A stretch of 64,000 nucleotides of DNA. Origin: Stictocephala bisonia. Taxonomy: Eukaryota; Arthropoda; Insecta; Hemiptera; Membracidae. Under the pieces are notes generated by a model. The model was not told where the DNA came from and made no database searches. It saw only the letters and a program-made list of their open reading frames with translations. Positions 11,987-25,000 of the stretch are shown here, piece after piece. A program made the position numbers and the translations under genes. Each line of letters opens with the position of its first letter. Within the stretch, counting starts at the first letter, position 1. The stretch spans positions 1 to 64,000 of the forward strand of contig JAQJVL010002645.1 of assembly GCA_035578905.1 (NCBI GenBank), read 5' to 3'.

Positions 11987-13651
11987 AAATATATTTTTCC
12001 ATGCCAAGGAAAATAACACATATGTTTTAATTGTCTATGTTACAATATAAATGTGTTGTTGCGTAATATTTAAAATAATTACTAGCAGTTTAAAACGTTC
12101 AACTGTTTATTATCCTCCAACTAAATTGTTGTACATTACAAGTTATGTGTTCTGAATAAGTAATTTATAGAAAAAGAACATTTATTGAGAAAAGTTTCGT
12201 TGAATCACATAAATATTATTAAGTATAATTTAATACTGATACGTTATATGTTTAAGGCTTGAAGATAAATGAAACATATTACTTATAGTAAAATTTCTTT
12301 ATTCAAAATATTAATATAGTAAAACACAGTTAGTTTGGATACATACTATCTATTAACATAGCTTTATTCATTAAAATTATACGCATATAATACAATTTTA
12401 AAACAATCGTTATAAACTCAATTTGTCCTACTTCAAATCTACGTTTAGTTTGAAATATAATACATAATTACATTACGTTTTAAACTTTAATTTTTACTAT
12501 TTTAATTAAAGAATATCACAAAGACAGATAGAGTAGCTTACGGTAACTTTTTAGTGCAGCTTCATTGAATTCGAACTGTACACATACACATATAAAGGGG
12601 CTTATATTACTAATTGTACTGTATAATTTATAATTTTTATTGTGAATATTTAATGTTAAACACTAATGTGACATGTTACTTTATGTCTCATGCACTGTCT
12701 TATTAGTCAATTCAGAATTTGCAATATTATCCTATAACGTATTAGTTATAGGACAACAAAAATATGAAAATTTAATTACGTTTATGTATGTAAATAAAAT
12801 GTACACAGAAATGAGGCTAACAATATTGTTAATAAAAAACGATTGGTTCTAATAACCAGTGTGAATGTAAATATAGTTAATCTTAGCACGATGACCCGTA
12901 CTAATAAGTCAAGATAACTATAGATAAAGTAAGAGGCCAACGCTGAAATTGATTTGTTGTAGCATGAGTACAAATTAGATTTCCTGTTTAACATTAAATA
13001 TTCACAATAAAAATTATAAATTATACAGTACAATTAGTAATATAAGCCCCTTTATATGTGTAAGTGTACAGTTCGAATTCAATGAAGCTGCACTAAAAAG
13101 TTACCGTAAGCTACTCTATCTGTCTTTGTGATATTCTTTAATTAAAATAGTAAAAATTAAAGTTTAAAACGTAATGTAATTATGCATTATATTTCAAACT
13201 AAACGTAGATTTGAAGTAGGACAAATTGAGTTTATAACGATTGTTTTAAAATTGTATTATATGCGTATCATTTTAATGAATAAAGCTATGTTAATAGATA
13301 GTATGTGTGTCCAAACTAACTGTGTTTTACTATATTAATATTTTGAATAAAGAAATTTTACTATAAGTAATATGTTTCATTTATCTTCAAGCCTTAAACA
13401 TATAACGTATCAGTATTAAATTATACTTAATAATATTTATGTGATTCAACGAAACTTTTCTCAATAAATTATTTATTCAGAACACATAACTTGTAATGTA
13501 CAACAATTTAGTTGGAGGAGAATAAACAGTTGAACGTTTTAAACTGCTAGTAATTATTTTAAATATTACGCAACAACACATTTCTATTATAACATAGACA
13601 TTTAAAACATATGTGTTATTTTCCTTGACATGGAAAAATATATTTCAGAGA
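11981..13651. repeat. Nested off-centre palindrome inside the foldback
   Basis: A second inverted repeat pairs 11981-12662 with 12987-13651 (position sums about 25,632-25,649, centre about 12,824), with a 324-bp loop at 12663-12986. Its axis is about 700 bp to the left of the axis of the outer palindrome (about 13,525-13,540), so it is a separate folding event. Its left end meets the inner end of the outer left arm within a few bases, at the CAGAGA of the splice-acceptor-like site. The loop contains an 83-codon frame (12782-13033, minus) with no recognisable feature. Confidence 0.85.
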
Positions 13652-15065
13652 AAACAATGAAGTGCAAAATTACCATTCTCATTTATTTAACGCAACAACA
13701 AACATTATATTTAACAATTGTGGTTTTGCTTACTTTATTTGTAATACATTACTACAATAAGTGTGCTCTATTTGTCTTTGAACGGCATTTGGGTTACTTT
13801 GTTCTTTCCTCATTTTGACTTAATCATCTGGCCTGGCTAGTTTAAAATAGACATATGGTTTTATTTATACAAACGTCATATGAATTATTTTGAATGCCTC
13901 TTAATATCAATTCTAATCAGACAAAGTGAATGAGAATTAGCTTTGAAAGTAATTTATAGTTTGCATTCCATATTATTATTTGAGTGTTACTTAATATCAA
14001 TGCTAATAATTCACTGTGTTTGAGAAATAAATTATTATCTAAATTACAGTTTCCATTCCACATTAAATGCATAAATAACATGAATACAACGTAAATAGGT
14101 ATCGTAAAATAAAATAAATACCCTATACCTAAGTTCATTATGTTAATCCTACATACTTAAATGTATTATACGAATATAAAGTTTAGTTATGTACATTTGT
14201 ATTTATATAGCTAGACAAAGTATAGTTTTGTTCGTACAGTATATGGTTTTTTAGTGCTACCTTAAGTATAAAGTTCATTATTTGGATGAAAGGGAAAGTA
14301 TTGAATGTTCAACTGCACTTCACATTCAAATTCATTTATTGGACTTCACAATGTATAGTTTTACAATGGCTGTCAACTAAAAGTAACCACGTTACAAACA
14401 AATCATATCAAGTTTTTTGGGAAAAAATAAATAAAAATATATGCTAACTAAAGACAAAAAATAATACAACTGTAAAATGGCTGAGATTCGTTTTAATAGC
14501 ATCATGGCAGTTGATTTAGTTTCATATTCTTTAATTTTTATTATACTAAAAATAACTAAAATATCACAAGACTTTTTTATATGTGTTATGGGTATTGAAA
14601 TTTAACGTAAGTTATTTTCATTCGTATGTGTATTTTTAGCTTCAAAAACCGGTATTATTAATTTATTGAAAATTGTCTGTACTATAGTAAACATATGTGA
14701 CTTATAAATATTATCACACTTGTTAAGAGTGAACTGTTTGTATGAAACAGTATCTTTAAGATAAAATAACAACTTCTGGATCCTATTTAAGCATAACCGT
14801 TTGATTTTGAAAACATTTTATATAAATCTGTTACTATTCACCCACCACTTTTTCAACACAGTTTTCAGGTTACATAAAGGTATTGTTCAGACACTATATC
14901 ACACTCCGGGTAACAACATAGGTACAATGTATACAAACTTGCTGATGGTCATGTTTGAGCTGAGATTTGCAAAACCTAGCTGGAGTCTAGAAGCTGAAGA
15001 AAAACTTCAAAGAATGGCTGAAATGGTCGAGGATGTAGAAAATATAAAATGTAAGAGGGACCGTA
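13652..15065. other. Single-copy spacer between the nested palindrome and the right arm
   Basis: This is the only substantial part of the 17-kb element, besides the loop at 12663-12986, without a mirror partner. Most is A+T-rich and featureless. Its right end (about 14,870-15,065) carries the upstream part of the gene fragment described at 14801-15226. It may preserve sequence whose left-side counterpart was lost when the nested palindrome formed. Confidence 0.6.
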
Positions 15066-15226
15066 CAGAAACAGCTGCTTGTGGTCCTGATTGTGGCGTT
15101 TGCAACAAAGTTAGAAATCACGAATACTCATTTATTAAATTATTTGAAAGCATCGGTCCTAAAGAGTGTGGGGAAGAACTCTACAACAGACTAATGGCCG
15201 AGCTGAAAGGAGTTGAAGAATCATAA
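14801..15226 (+). pseudogene. Unidentified gene fragment (longest copy, possibly spliced)
   Basis: A 141-codon open frame whose last 110 or so codons look like real protein. They contain an amphipathic acidic segment (about residues 75-100), then C-x3-C-x2-C, then a conserved block ending in LKGVEES. The first 25 residues are probably not coding: a pyrimidine-rich tract and acceptor-like CACAGTTTTCAG lie at about 14,850-14,868. A donor-like GTAAGAG sits at about 15,051 and a CAG at 15,066, where the mirrored copy has an acceptor-like CAG. An AATAAA polyadenylation-like signal follows the stop at about 15,259. I do not recognise the product. It may be a captured host gene fragment or a remnant of the element's own gene. 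Confidence 0.45.
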
Positions 15227-18200
15227 GTTCAAAGATTCTGATCAAGGACAATATTTGTAAATAAAGATATGAAAAATTTTTAAATTATTAAAGAATAAGA
15301 ATATCTTTCTTAACAGAACAATCTCGTATAATGTTTTATTTACCCAAATATTTGGCTCAAGTATGATATAATTGTTGTATATGAATTTATATCCGTTATT
15401 TGACATTTACGGATGTACAATACGGATGTACAATAATGTACAACATTTAATGTACAAATGTCATTTGTACATTATTTAAATGTACAAATGACATTTTTTG
15501 TACATTTAAAAAATATTTAATATTTTCAAGGCTTGTATATTCTAGACTAAGCCGTTTTATTTTTGTAATCTAAAAGAAGTCAACCAATAAGGATTATACA
15601 AAAAAAATTTACATAAGTGTATATCTCTAAATGGACTGACACCAGTTCTATGTAACGAAGTTGGTCATATCTGTTTTGTCATGTTTACCAAAATAAATTA
15701 TACTCTTAAAATCAGTCATAAGCAAAAGACCATTTTTATGAACTAGTAAAATACTATGTAACATTCAATTCACTATGTAGTTATTAACGGAATTATAAAA
15801 TTGTTGTTTTATCCGTTTGATTATCTTTACAAAATAGGAAAAAACCTGCTTAAACATAGTGTCATTCACATTTAAATCGTTTCGCTAAGTTTTAATAGAG
15901 TAGTTGAATACGTATGAAAATCCCCTCTTTGAGAAATAAAAAAATGTTTCGTTCATTTAATGTATAATTATATTTACAGAACTCTAAGCTCTAATATGTA
16001 AAGCATTTTAGACTTATTTGAAGCTCTTATGTATAACATCCTAATGGTGATATAAGAAGTGTATCATTTGTATAATACCTTATTTTTTTATCCTAAACTA
16101 ATTCAGTTGGTAATTTTAAATAAATCGTTTGATTTTTACATTTTTGTGGTTTTGATGTCTTATATTAGTTCAAATTTATGGGTTCATTGAGGTGAATGAT
16201 TGTATAAACTAACTACAGTAAAAATATAGAAACACCTAGATACTTATTAGTTATCTTTTTTAAATTTAATAGATGTGTGTATATCCATTATTTTATGTTT
16301 ATTCATATAATTGTTATCGCTATACAATTTGCGCGTTTATTAGATATTTATAGCCTCGGAAAAACTGAAATTTAACCGTGTAAAATCATGTTATATCTTA
16401 TAAATCCAGTATTTTATATTAATGATACGTATATATGTACGATACATAGTAAAGAAGATGTTTTGATATAAAGCTCTGAAACGAATAATCATAGTACTTG
16501 TTTACTAAAATGTAAAAATTCAGAATAATTAACATTGGTGTTTTAGTTATTTATTGGCTATGTTTATCACACAGAAAATGTTCATGACAAAAACTAAAAT
16601 TTTAATCACATCAAATTAGAATGAACGTAATTAAAAATCATTGTAATTATAAAGAAATTTATATTTTATTACTTGAGTTACTCATATATGATTTTTTGAC
16701 CGATTTACTTAGGTTTCAAAGTTAATACAACTGGTACATTTAGTTTAGACTAATTGTTATACAAATATTCTCGTATTATGGAAGGAATGTTCTATATATA
16801 TATAGATTCTTTGTTTGCTATCAACAAAGTGATCAAAAAGGTGGGTCATTGTTATGACACTAGGTTTTAGTAAGTTCTAAAATGTAACTACTCGTGGTGA
16901 ATCAGTTTTGCTTTCCCACTAAATGGGTTTTTACTATAGAGTCACAGTGTGCATATTTTATACATCTTTTAATGCAAAGTTTATATTTTCATTCGATAAG
17001 TAAGTGATTTAATCTGAGTCTATTCGAGTGCGCTATCATATCACTTGACATCACTTGAACCAGAAATTTACAATCATTTAGTCAGCTTACTTTTTAATCG
17101 ATATTTCTCTTATTTTCATTTAATGCTATAGATTTGCATTTATTTGCGCTATACTAATAAGAAATTAAACTAATTTGTTCGTTTATTTTTCTTTCATTCT
17201 GCTCAGCCGACAGTAATACGTTAGTCTGTCAAGCCTGATACTCAGTTCTCTCCCCTGCACAACGTACGGACATTGACAAAACTATAATGTTATTAATGGA
17301 TTCATAAAATTGTTGTTTTATTTACCCAATTCATTGATAAGAGAAACTATCTTTACAAAATAGGAAAAATAATGCTTTTTAATTTAAAGTGTCATTTATA
17401 TTTAGACGTTTCTCTCATGTTGATTATAATAGTTGTACATGTATGAAGATCCTTTATTTGAGAAATTAAACATTTTTATCCATTTAATATTTATCCAGAT
17501 ATACAGAACTGCAGACTCTAATGTTTACCATCTCTTTAGAAATCTATAATGCGGATACTAGTAAAAATATCTTTATGAAAACACGAAATTAATTTACTTA
17601 GCTAAGTTTAATTTATTTTACTATCATTTTTATTCCATCTTTATTTCTATCATTAAACCGAATATACGTCTGTTAGACAAAAGAAGTATAAACTTAAACG
17701 GTTGATTTGGTATAACCTGTGTTATACAAATTATTTAAACATAACAATTATTATAGTATTTACTCTCACGGCTCATTTTAAGAGAAAACAATATAAAGTA
17801 TTATTCTTAGATATGAGAAGGCAACACAAGATTGAACGTATTATAAGGTGAATATGAATGATAACATGAGTAGGATGAGTGTGAATAACCCATATAATCT
17901 TGTTACTAACGGAGTTTGACTGTATTATAAAAAGTCTAGCAACCAGTAAAACTAAGGTAACATAGAGCTTTACGTTGGATAAAAAACACGTATTATTGGC
18001 CTGATTTTCAACTAATTGACAAGCCTGATACTTAGTTCTCTCCCTTGCACAACATACGGACACTGACAAAATTGAACTTGGATAGATTTTTCATATACAA
18101 GAAACGTTTCATCTTAAACTTAGGGCATATGTATCTATATTGTATAATATTCCATTTTTATATTGTTTTTTCCGTTCAAATTGAGCCAATGAGTTTAGTT

Positions 18201-21200
18201 TTTATTTAATGAGTAAATCAGTAACAATGTATAACTTTTAATTGCGATAAACGTTTAATATATCTTATTTTTAAAAAATACCGAAATCTATAATAAAGAA
18301 GTTATCAAATAAATTATTCGTGTTGAATCAGTCACAAGTTTTTTAAAGTTATTTGAAAGTTCGGTTTTTTTCAATACGTGTTTGTAATATTTATGTTGAA
18401 ATTATAAGAAAAGGCTCGTATTAATATAAATTATCAACATAATATACGACATTTAATACACTATACAGTTATTAATGGATTCATTGTTGTTTTATTTACT
18501 CAATTCATTAATAAGAGAAAGTATTATTCAATTCATTATCTTTACAAAGTAGGAAAAAACATATTTTTAACTTAAAGTATCATTTATGTTTAATCGTGGT
18601 ATATTATAATAGTTTAGACATGTATGAAGATCCTTTCTTGGAGAAATTAAACATTTTTATCCATTTAATATTTACAGAACTGCAAGCTAAAATGTGTTTA
18701 ACATATTAGATTAAAATTTTACTTAAGGCTCTTGTGCGTAAGATCCTAATGGAAATCTGAAATGAAATGTATAGAGAACTTCACATCTATAGCCTAATTG
18801 TAATATATTAGAGAAAATAAACTATTATTTTTCAATTCTATATTTATACACTCACATAAAAAAAATCTTCTCAACAAAAGGACTTAAGTATGCAAATGAT
18901 GAATAACGTTTTGTTTAACAAGTCTGAAATGAAATGTGTATCAAATTTTATTTTGATACCCTCGTCATAAGTAGAATATAACTTATTGAAGTCTTGTAGT
19001 AAATTTATAATAAATAACAGCAATTTACATCTATAAAGTAATTATTTATGTTATTAGGTTAAAATAATGGGATAGTTTGTAAATAGAGGGACTTTATTTG
19101 ATATCTTAAAGCGAATGTTACCTATTGTAATATTATATAGAGTCTAAATATGGCTCGCAATTCAATATTATTCGATTGTTTTAACTAACGTGTGAGGGAA
19201 TAATAATTGAACTACTTGACTCATAATTTAAATCATTACCAATATCAACTAAATATCAAATTTACTAACAAATTTCAGACACATCTATCCTTTAGCAGAA
19301 GGCGCATCTGGTTTGAATATTAAATGATCACAACAAATTATTACTATATTAAATATAAATTATTATTTGAATAAATACTGTAAATACAGTATTATTGAAC
19401 CATTTCTGAAAGAAAAAAGTCACCATTTAGGTTACCAGAGCCAACTAGAAACTTTGGTTGTTGTTGAGGAAAATGCATGTACAGATAGGTCTACTAATGA
19501 TGTTTCCTCTCTTTGTAGATTTGTATTAAATTATATGAATTTTTATATCATCTGTCTTACTACTACATATAGAGTATATATTAAAAATAAACATTCTTAT
19601 AAATATTTACTAAACTTTTAGTTGTTGATGAGATACATGCATATACAGATGAAGTTGTCGCTCTTTGCAGATTTTTACTAAACTATATGAATTTTTATAT
19701 CTGTCTCACTACCACATATATTAAAAAATAAACATTCTTACAAATATTTACCAATTGATTAAACTTTGGATGTTGTTGAGATACAGATGAAGTTGCCGCT
19801 CTTTGCAGATTTTTATTGAATATTACTTAAAACTACCTGTGTAAGCTGTTTCAAAGATATTCTAACTGATTTGTATATAAAAATTAATTACATTTACTAT
19901 AGTACAACGAAAATAATGATTTAGTATGAACAATGTACTTCATATAGTATAAATACATGCAATATTGAAATAAAATATGCAAACAGAAAAACCAGAATCC
20001 TTTTTAATCTGTTTAAATTTACAGCCATAACAATTATTGTATTATAACGTGACAAAGAATAAATATCGATGCACTTATTATAGTATACTACGAATGAAAG
20101 CATAAGTTGTCTACACTGACAACAAGAAAAAATACTACTTTACACTTTATATTTATTATAGTAAAATTTAATAATCATATATGTATTTTATATAGTATTA
20201 TGCAAATAATCGTGTGAGTTAGCAGCACTGTGAAAAAACAGTTGGTACATTTGATATAATATAAAGAAAAACCGATTTTGTTTGAACAAATTAATAATAT
20301 ATTAAATAGGAATTATTGGAAAAATACATTTTATATAGTATTAATACATCATATAAAATACAAAATATTACTATTATTATTCAAATTAATACTGAATACT
20401 GTGTAACAAGGAAAATACACTAGTTAATTGAAGCACAACCTGTCCTTTTTCATAGAGTTTTCAAAAATATAAATATTAATTATTATATGAATATCATCTA
20501 CTATATGTAGGTACTATAATGTAAATACTCTTTATAGGATTAAATCAGGGAAAAAAAGACGTTGACTGGTTAAGAACAATCCTTCAATTAATTTTATTGA
20601 AACATATGATACCTTGTTTAGCTCAGGTGAACGATTTTAGAAGTGTTCTCCTTACGATTTTTAAATAATTAATTAAATATTACTATAACTTATTCCATAA
20701 CATAATTTAAATATTGTGTTACTTATGTCATTACAAAAATATAGAATAGTATATTACCTTAGGATTTTTAAATACTAAATTAATTATTAAATAAAATATA
20801 ATATGCTTTTTATTTTCTATACATCTACTAAATATATGGAAAAAAACCACTTAAATATGGAATACGAACAACATGCAATGAAAAACAAAGTATCAGGCTA
20901 GCACAATAACAACTATTATATCATAACGTGACAAAGAATAAATATCGGTTGACCATACTGATGAATCGATGCACTTATTATAGTACACGAATTTATTATA
21001 GTACAATACGAATGAAGAAAAAAAAAACTCTGGTTCATTTGTTAAACGGTCAGAACAAATTAATACTATATAAAATATAAAATATTATTCAAATTACTAC
21101 TGTGTAACAAGAAAAAATACACTTTAATTAAAGCACGTCTTTTTCATAGAGTTTTCGAAAATATAAATATTAATTATTATATGAATATCATTTACTATAT

Positions 21201-22093
21201 GTATGAACTATAATTTAAATATTCTTTGTAGGATTAAATCAGGGAAAAAAAAAAGACGTTGACTGGTTAAGAACAATCCTTCAATTAATTTTATTTAAAC
21301 ATATTATACCTTGTTTAGCTCAGGTGAACGATTTTAGAGGTTTTAAAATAAATAGAGTATTAGGCTAGCAGAAGTGAAGAGAAACCGTAATTGTTGCCAA
21401 GAAAAGTCGGCTGATAAAGCGCGCCGCCTGACACTAGGGTCAAGCAATATGATAGCGCGCTCATGATATCAACGGCCGAGTTCAGAGATCTTGCCAAGTT
21501 CTGTTCTCCTAATACTTAACGAACATATTTTAACGTATTTATTAACGCGTTTGTATTTTTTTAATAATCGTATTCATTATAGTTTAAACGTACAAAAAAG
21601 GATTACGAATTTAAATTAATATTACTGTAACACCCGACGTCGCGTTTGTATTTAATATATAGAAATAATTTAATGATCGTATATGTATTTATTATAGTAT
21701 AATGTAATAAATCGTGTGAGTTGGCAGCACTGAAATATATTTTTTTCTACAATTAATCGTGTGAGTTGGTAACACTGTTGTGGAAAAAACACAGTTAGTA
21801 CATTTTAAGAAAAACAGATTTTTTTTTGTGCATCTTTCACATATGGCACCACATCAGCTGATACTAGCAGACGAAAGAGCGCGAAAACTGCGTGACGTCA
21901 CACCAAAACAACACTGACCTAGCCCAATTGACCTTCAAGGTCACCACGTGGCTGATAACAGTTGTAAACAATAGTAAACTTGACCTCAAGGTCAACACGT
22001 GGCTGATAACAGATAGGTGGTGACCTTTGACCCTGTCCCGGTAGCGGTCTGACGTGACGTCACACTGCTTCAGACACCCCATTCTATACTACT
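15066..22093 (-). repeat. Right arm of the giant inverted repeat
   Basis: Reverse-complement partner of 4985-11986. Right-arm-specific differences include a duplicated segment. About 120 bp containing a GACGTTGACTGGTTAAG motif occurs at about 20520-20640 and again at about 21220-21340, next to a private stretch at about 19850-20450. There is also a local expansion of TGTACAAATGACATTT-like hairpin units at about 15410-15505. These private changes argue that the two arms have evolved separately and are not one sequence assembled twice. Confidence 0.9.
21880..22070. promoter_or_regulatory. Terminal CRE/E-box/nuclear-receptor site array (right end)
   Basis: Mirror image of the array at 5016-5199. 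It contains the same two TGACGTCA sites, two CACGTG boxes next to TGACCT/AGGTCA pairs, and the DR1-type site (now TGACCTTTGACCC) near 22,020. The E2F-like octamer is changed: this arm reads GAGCGCGAAAACTG. Retention of most sites in both arms shows the array belongs to the terminal repeats. Confidence 0.6.
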
Positions 22094-22099
22094 GTTAAA
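22094..22099. repeat. Right 6-bp target-site duplication GTTAAA
   Basis: Direct copy of the hexamer at 4979-4984, immediately after the terminal CTACT. Confidence 0.8.
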
Positions 22100-25000
22100 C
22101 TACTTTATTCTGGGTTATTCAGGTATATCTCTTTTTGCAGCAAATTATAGCTGTCACTATACGAGATATCTTAATACTTTTATCTCTAAAATTGGTAAGA
22201 ATTTAATTCATGTACGTGAACTAAAGAGTTAAGAGGTCTTTGCTTCTATTGTATAATAGATTAAGATAACTTTTAGTCAATTGTAAACTTAAAGGGAAAG
22301 TATTTTAATTAAATAAGTAAAACTAAAGAAAATGAATGACATATACACCGTTGGTTTATTCAAAAAATAATCTGGCCAAGAGCATATTATTGCCTTAAAA
22401 TTTCAGCAATGTTATTATTAAACGTTAAAAAATGAAAATCCGTTCAGTGATTTATACAATAGTATAAACTAGTAGTAAATACTTTTCGAATAACTGACTG
22501 GCGCTTCTAGTTGATTAAATTTTTGGGATTGTTGTTGTTACTTTGAAATACCTATTTATTAGATTGGCTTTAAGTGGTAGTATTAGACGAATTTTTTTCT
22601 CAATGTTTCTGAAAGAAAGCTAGTATTTAATATTAAAAAATTACAACAACAAACGTATAAAAATAAATGTACTCAAAATACAAATAATTATGGATAAAAT
22701 AAGGACATTAACTTTTTTATAAAGGATCTAAAAATGTATTTTACCTAAATAATATTGTAGAAGCATGACATCTTCTTGTGATTTTATAAATAATTACAGT
22801 ATTTATTAAAAACAGACAATTTTGTTTTGAATTTATATTAGTAACCAGTTTCCAACGGTATATTTGGTTATTTATGATAATGATTCAGAATTTGACACTA
22901 ATGCGTCGCTAATTGTATGGGAGAATCACAGATGATTCCATAAATATATTTTTGGCATCGTTCAGTAACTACAGCTGTGCACTTTGCTAACGAGAAATGG
23001 TTTTCCATTACGGGGTGATTGTGTGTTAAACATCTGCTCAACAACCAGCTTTCACAAATAGGTTTTATTAACAATTTTACGAAGAAGAAAATTACATATT
23101 TTTATGTATATGTGGTCTAAATGAAATAACACTTTCTTATGTCCTTAAATATTTTATATCCATATGTCTGTCTGTTTGTAGTTTAAATACATTTATATAT
23201 CAAAAGTATAACTTAGGTAAGGATGGTCAGATTAGGAGTATATATAGTAATTTTACAGAATTGTTTTTAGTAATAATGATTTAGCTATTTATTTAATGTT
23301 TTAAAAATTGGTATTTTAAAAATTTGAGCGATTGTTATTATTTAGTTATATGGCCGACCTTTACTCTTTTTTTAGACTTTTACTAATAATGTTTACAAAA
23401 TAGAAATAAGGTAGCAGTTTCGTACGTCCCACGTTTATTTCATCTAATTATATAAATCGGTTTAGTTTAAATTTTAGGTTTAGCATTTAATTACGTAAAC
23501 TACAAATTGAAATAAAGCACTTTGATTTAACACCCTTTGAAGGTGACACGGAAACTGCTACTCCAGAGATTCAAGGATCAAACAGAATGAACTGTTTACG
23601 GCAAAGTAAACTCAACATTCGCAATCGTTTTTATCCGATCCCCAAACACACAATTGACTCCTTTGAGGCCTCTTTTTAAAACACCACCCATTTTATATTA
23701 ATGATTCCATACAAATTATGCCATTATGTAATATAAATAAGAGATTTCTTAGTGTAATGATTAGGGAAAACCAATAAAGCAAATAACGGAATAAAGTTTG
23801 TTTTAGCTTCGATAAATGTTAAAAATATTTCTATCGAAAATGGAAATTAAATCAAGTATTCATCTAAAATTTGTACTCAAAAGTAATATTAAAAGCAATA
23901 TACATTAGTTGATAATTACAATACTATAAATTACTAAAATGATGTTATTAAAATATACTTTACTAGTTTGGCATTCAATTAGTAAAGATAAATAATTACT
24001 TTACTTATTCATTCATAAGTTTTTATTGACAATATATCAATGGACATATTGACAATGGACATCTGTCGAATATTTAAGTTGACTGTTCAAAATGTTTTTC
24101 TCCTAATTTAAACGATAAATGGTATATCGTCACAGTGTTGTATATTTTCAATCAACACTGATTATATAGAATGTTTTTACAGTAATTAAATGGTGTACAA
24201 AAACGAATAAATTACTAGACTTTTACGTTGATAAACACACGATACAATACACGATACACGATCAAATACACGATCAAAGCTCAATATTAATAATATAAGT
24301 ATCATTTGAAAGGTGGAATAAAGGTCTATTCTAGTGAACTGTGAGTTCCTTTTTAAATAAATTGAGTACTTTTCCATGTTTATGTGCAACTTTAAATGTC
24401 ATTCTTCATGATTGTATTTTCAAAAACTCACAATATCAATTTATATTTTTCTAGATTGTACCTTTAATAATAATAAAGTGCTTACTACAACTCATTATAA
24501 TACTAAATATGAACTGTACTGTTGAAATTGTTAAGCATGTTTTGGCCCACTGATGGTAAAACTGCATTACGTCTTTAGGGCTGCCAGGGGCTGTCGACAT
24601 CCCAGCAGTGACTTAGTGGTTTGGGGAAACGGTCAACGAATGTAGTAACTAATTATGGTTTGTTTTATAATTACTTCTGAACAAATTCTAATATTTTAAA
24701 AACAATGTATATACCCTAAACAGATGAAATATTGTCAACCTTATAATTTATAGGTAAATTCATAAAATCTTAACTCATCCTCTGTCCTGAAGATGTCTTT
24801 GAGACCTACGTGACTATTATAAATAATAGTTTGTTTTAGTTAAACATATTTATTATTATTATTATAAAAAACTAGATGTGCTTACAACAATATGATAATA
24901 ATTATTCTTATCATTATAAAAGTAATAAAATCATTTAGTAATTTAAAAATTGAGAATACCATAAGACAAAAAGCCAAATAAATGTTAATTAAGCTATTAA

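Larger units (their letters stand above)
4985..22093. mobile_element. 17.1-kb giant foldback element with Polinton-style ends
   Basis: The element begins AGTAGTATAG and ends CTATACTACT, is flanked by a direct GTTAAA duplication, and is an inverted repeat over almost all its length. The outer arms are 4985-11986 and 15066-22093. Position sums stay close to 27,050-27,090 along the arms, so pairing is nearly collinear. The arms differ by substitutions, indels and private repeats, so they are two real diverged copies. No polymerase, integrase, capsid or protease gene is visible. The only coding-like content is a small Cys-containing fragment near the inner ends of the arms. The length matches Polintons (15-20 kb in the family) but the content does not. 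I infer a non-autonomous palindromic derivative mobilised by Polinton-type machinery. An unrelated 6-bp-duplicating foldback family is the alternative. Confidence 0.75.

Noticed and set aside
4980..22098. piggyBac-type TTAA duplication for the giant foldback
   Set aside because: TTAA is present on both sides but is inside the longer identical hexamer GTTAAA, and the ends lack the CCC start of piggyBac elements. The 6-bp reading aligns exactly with the end of the inverted repeat.
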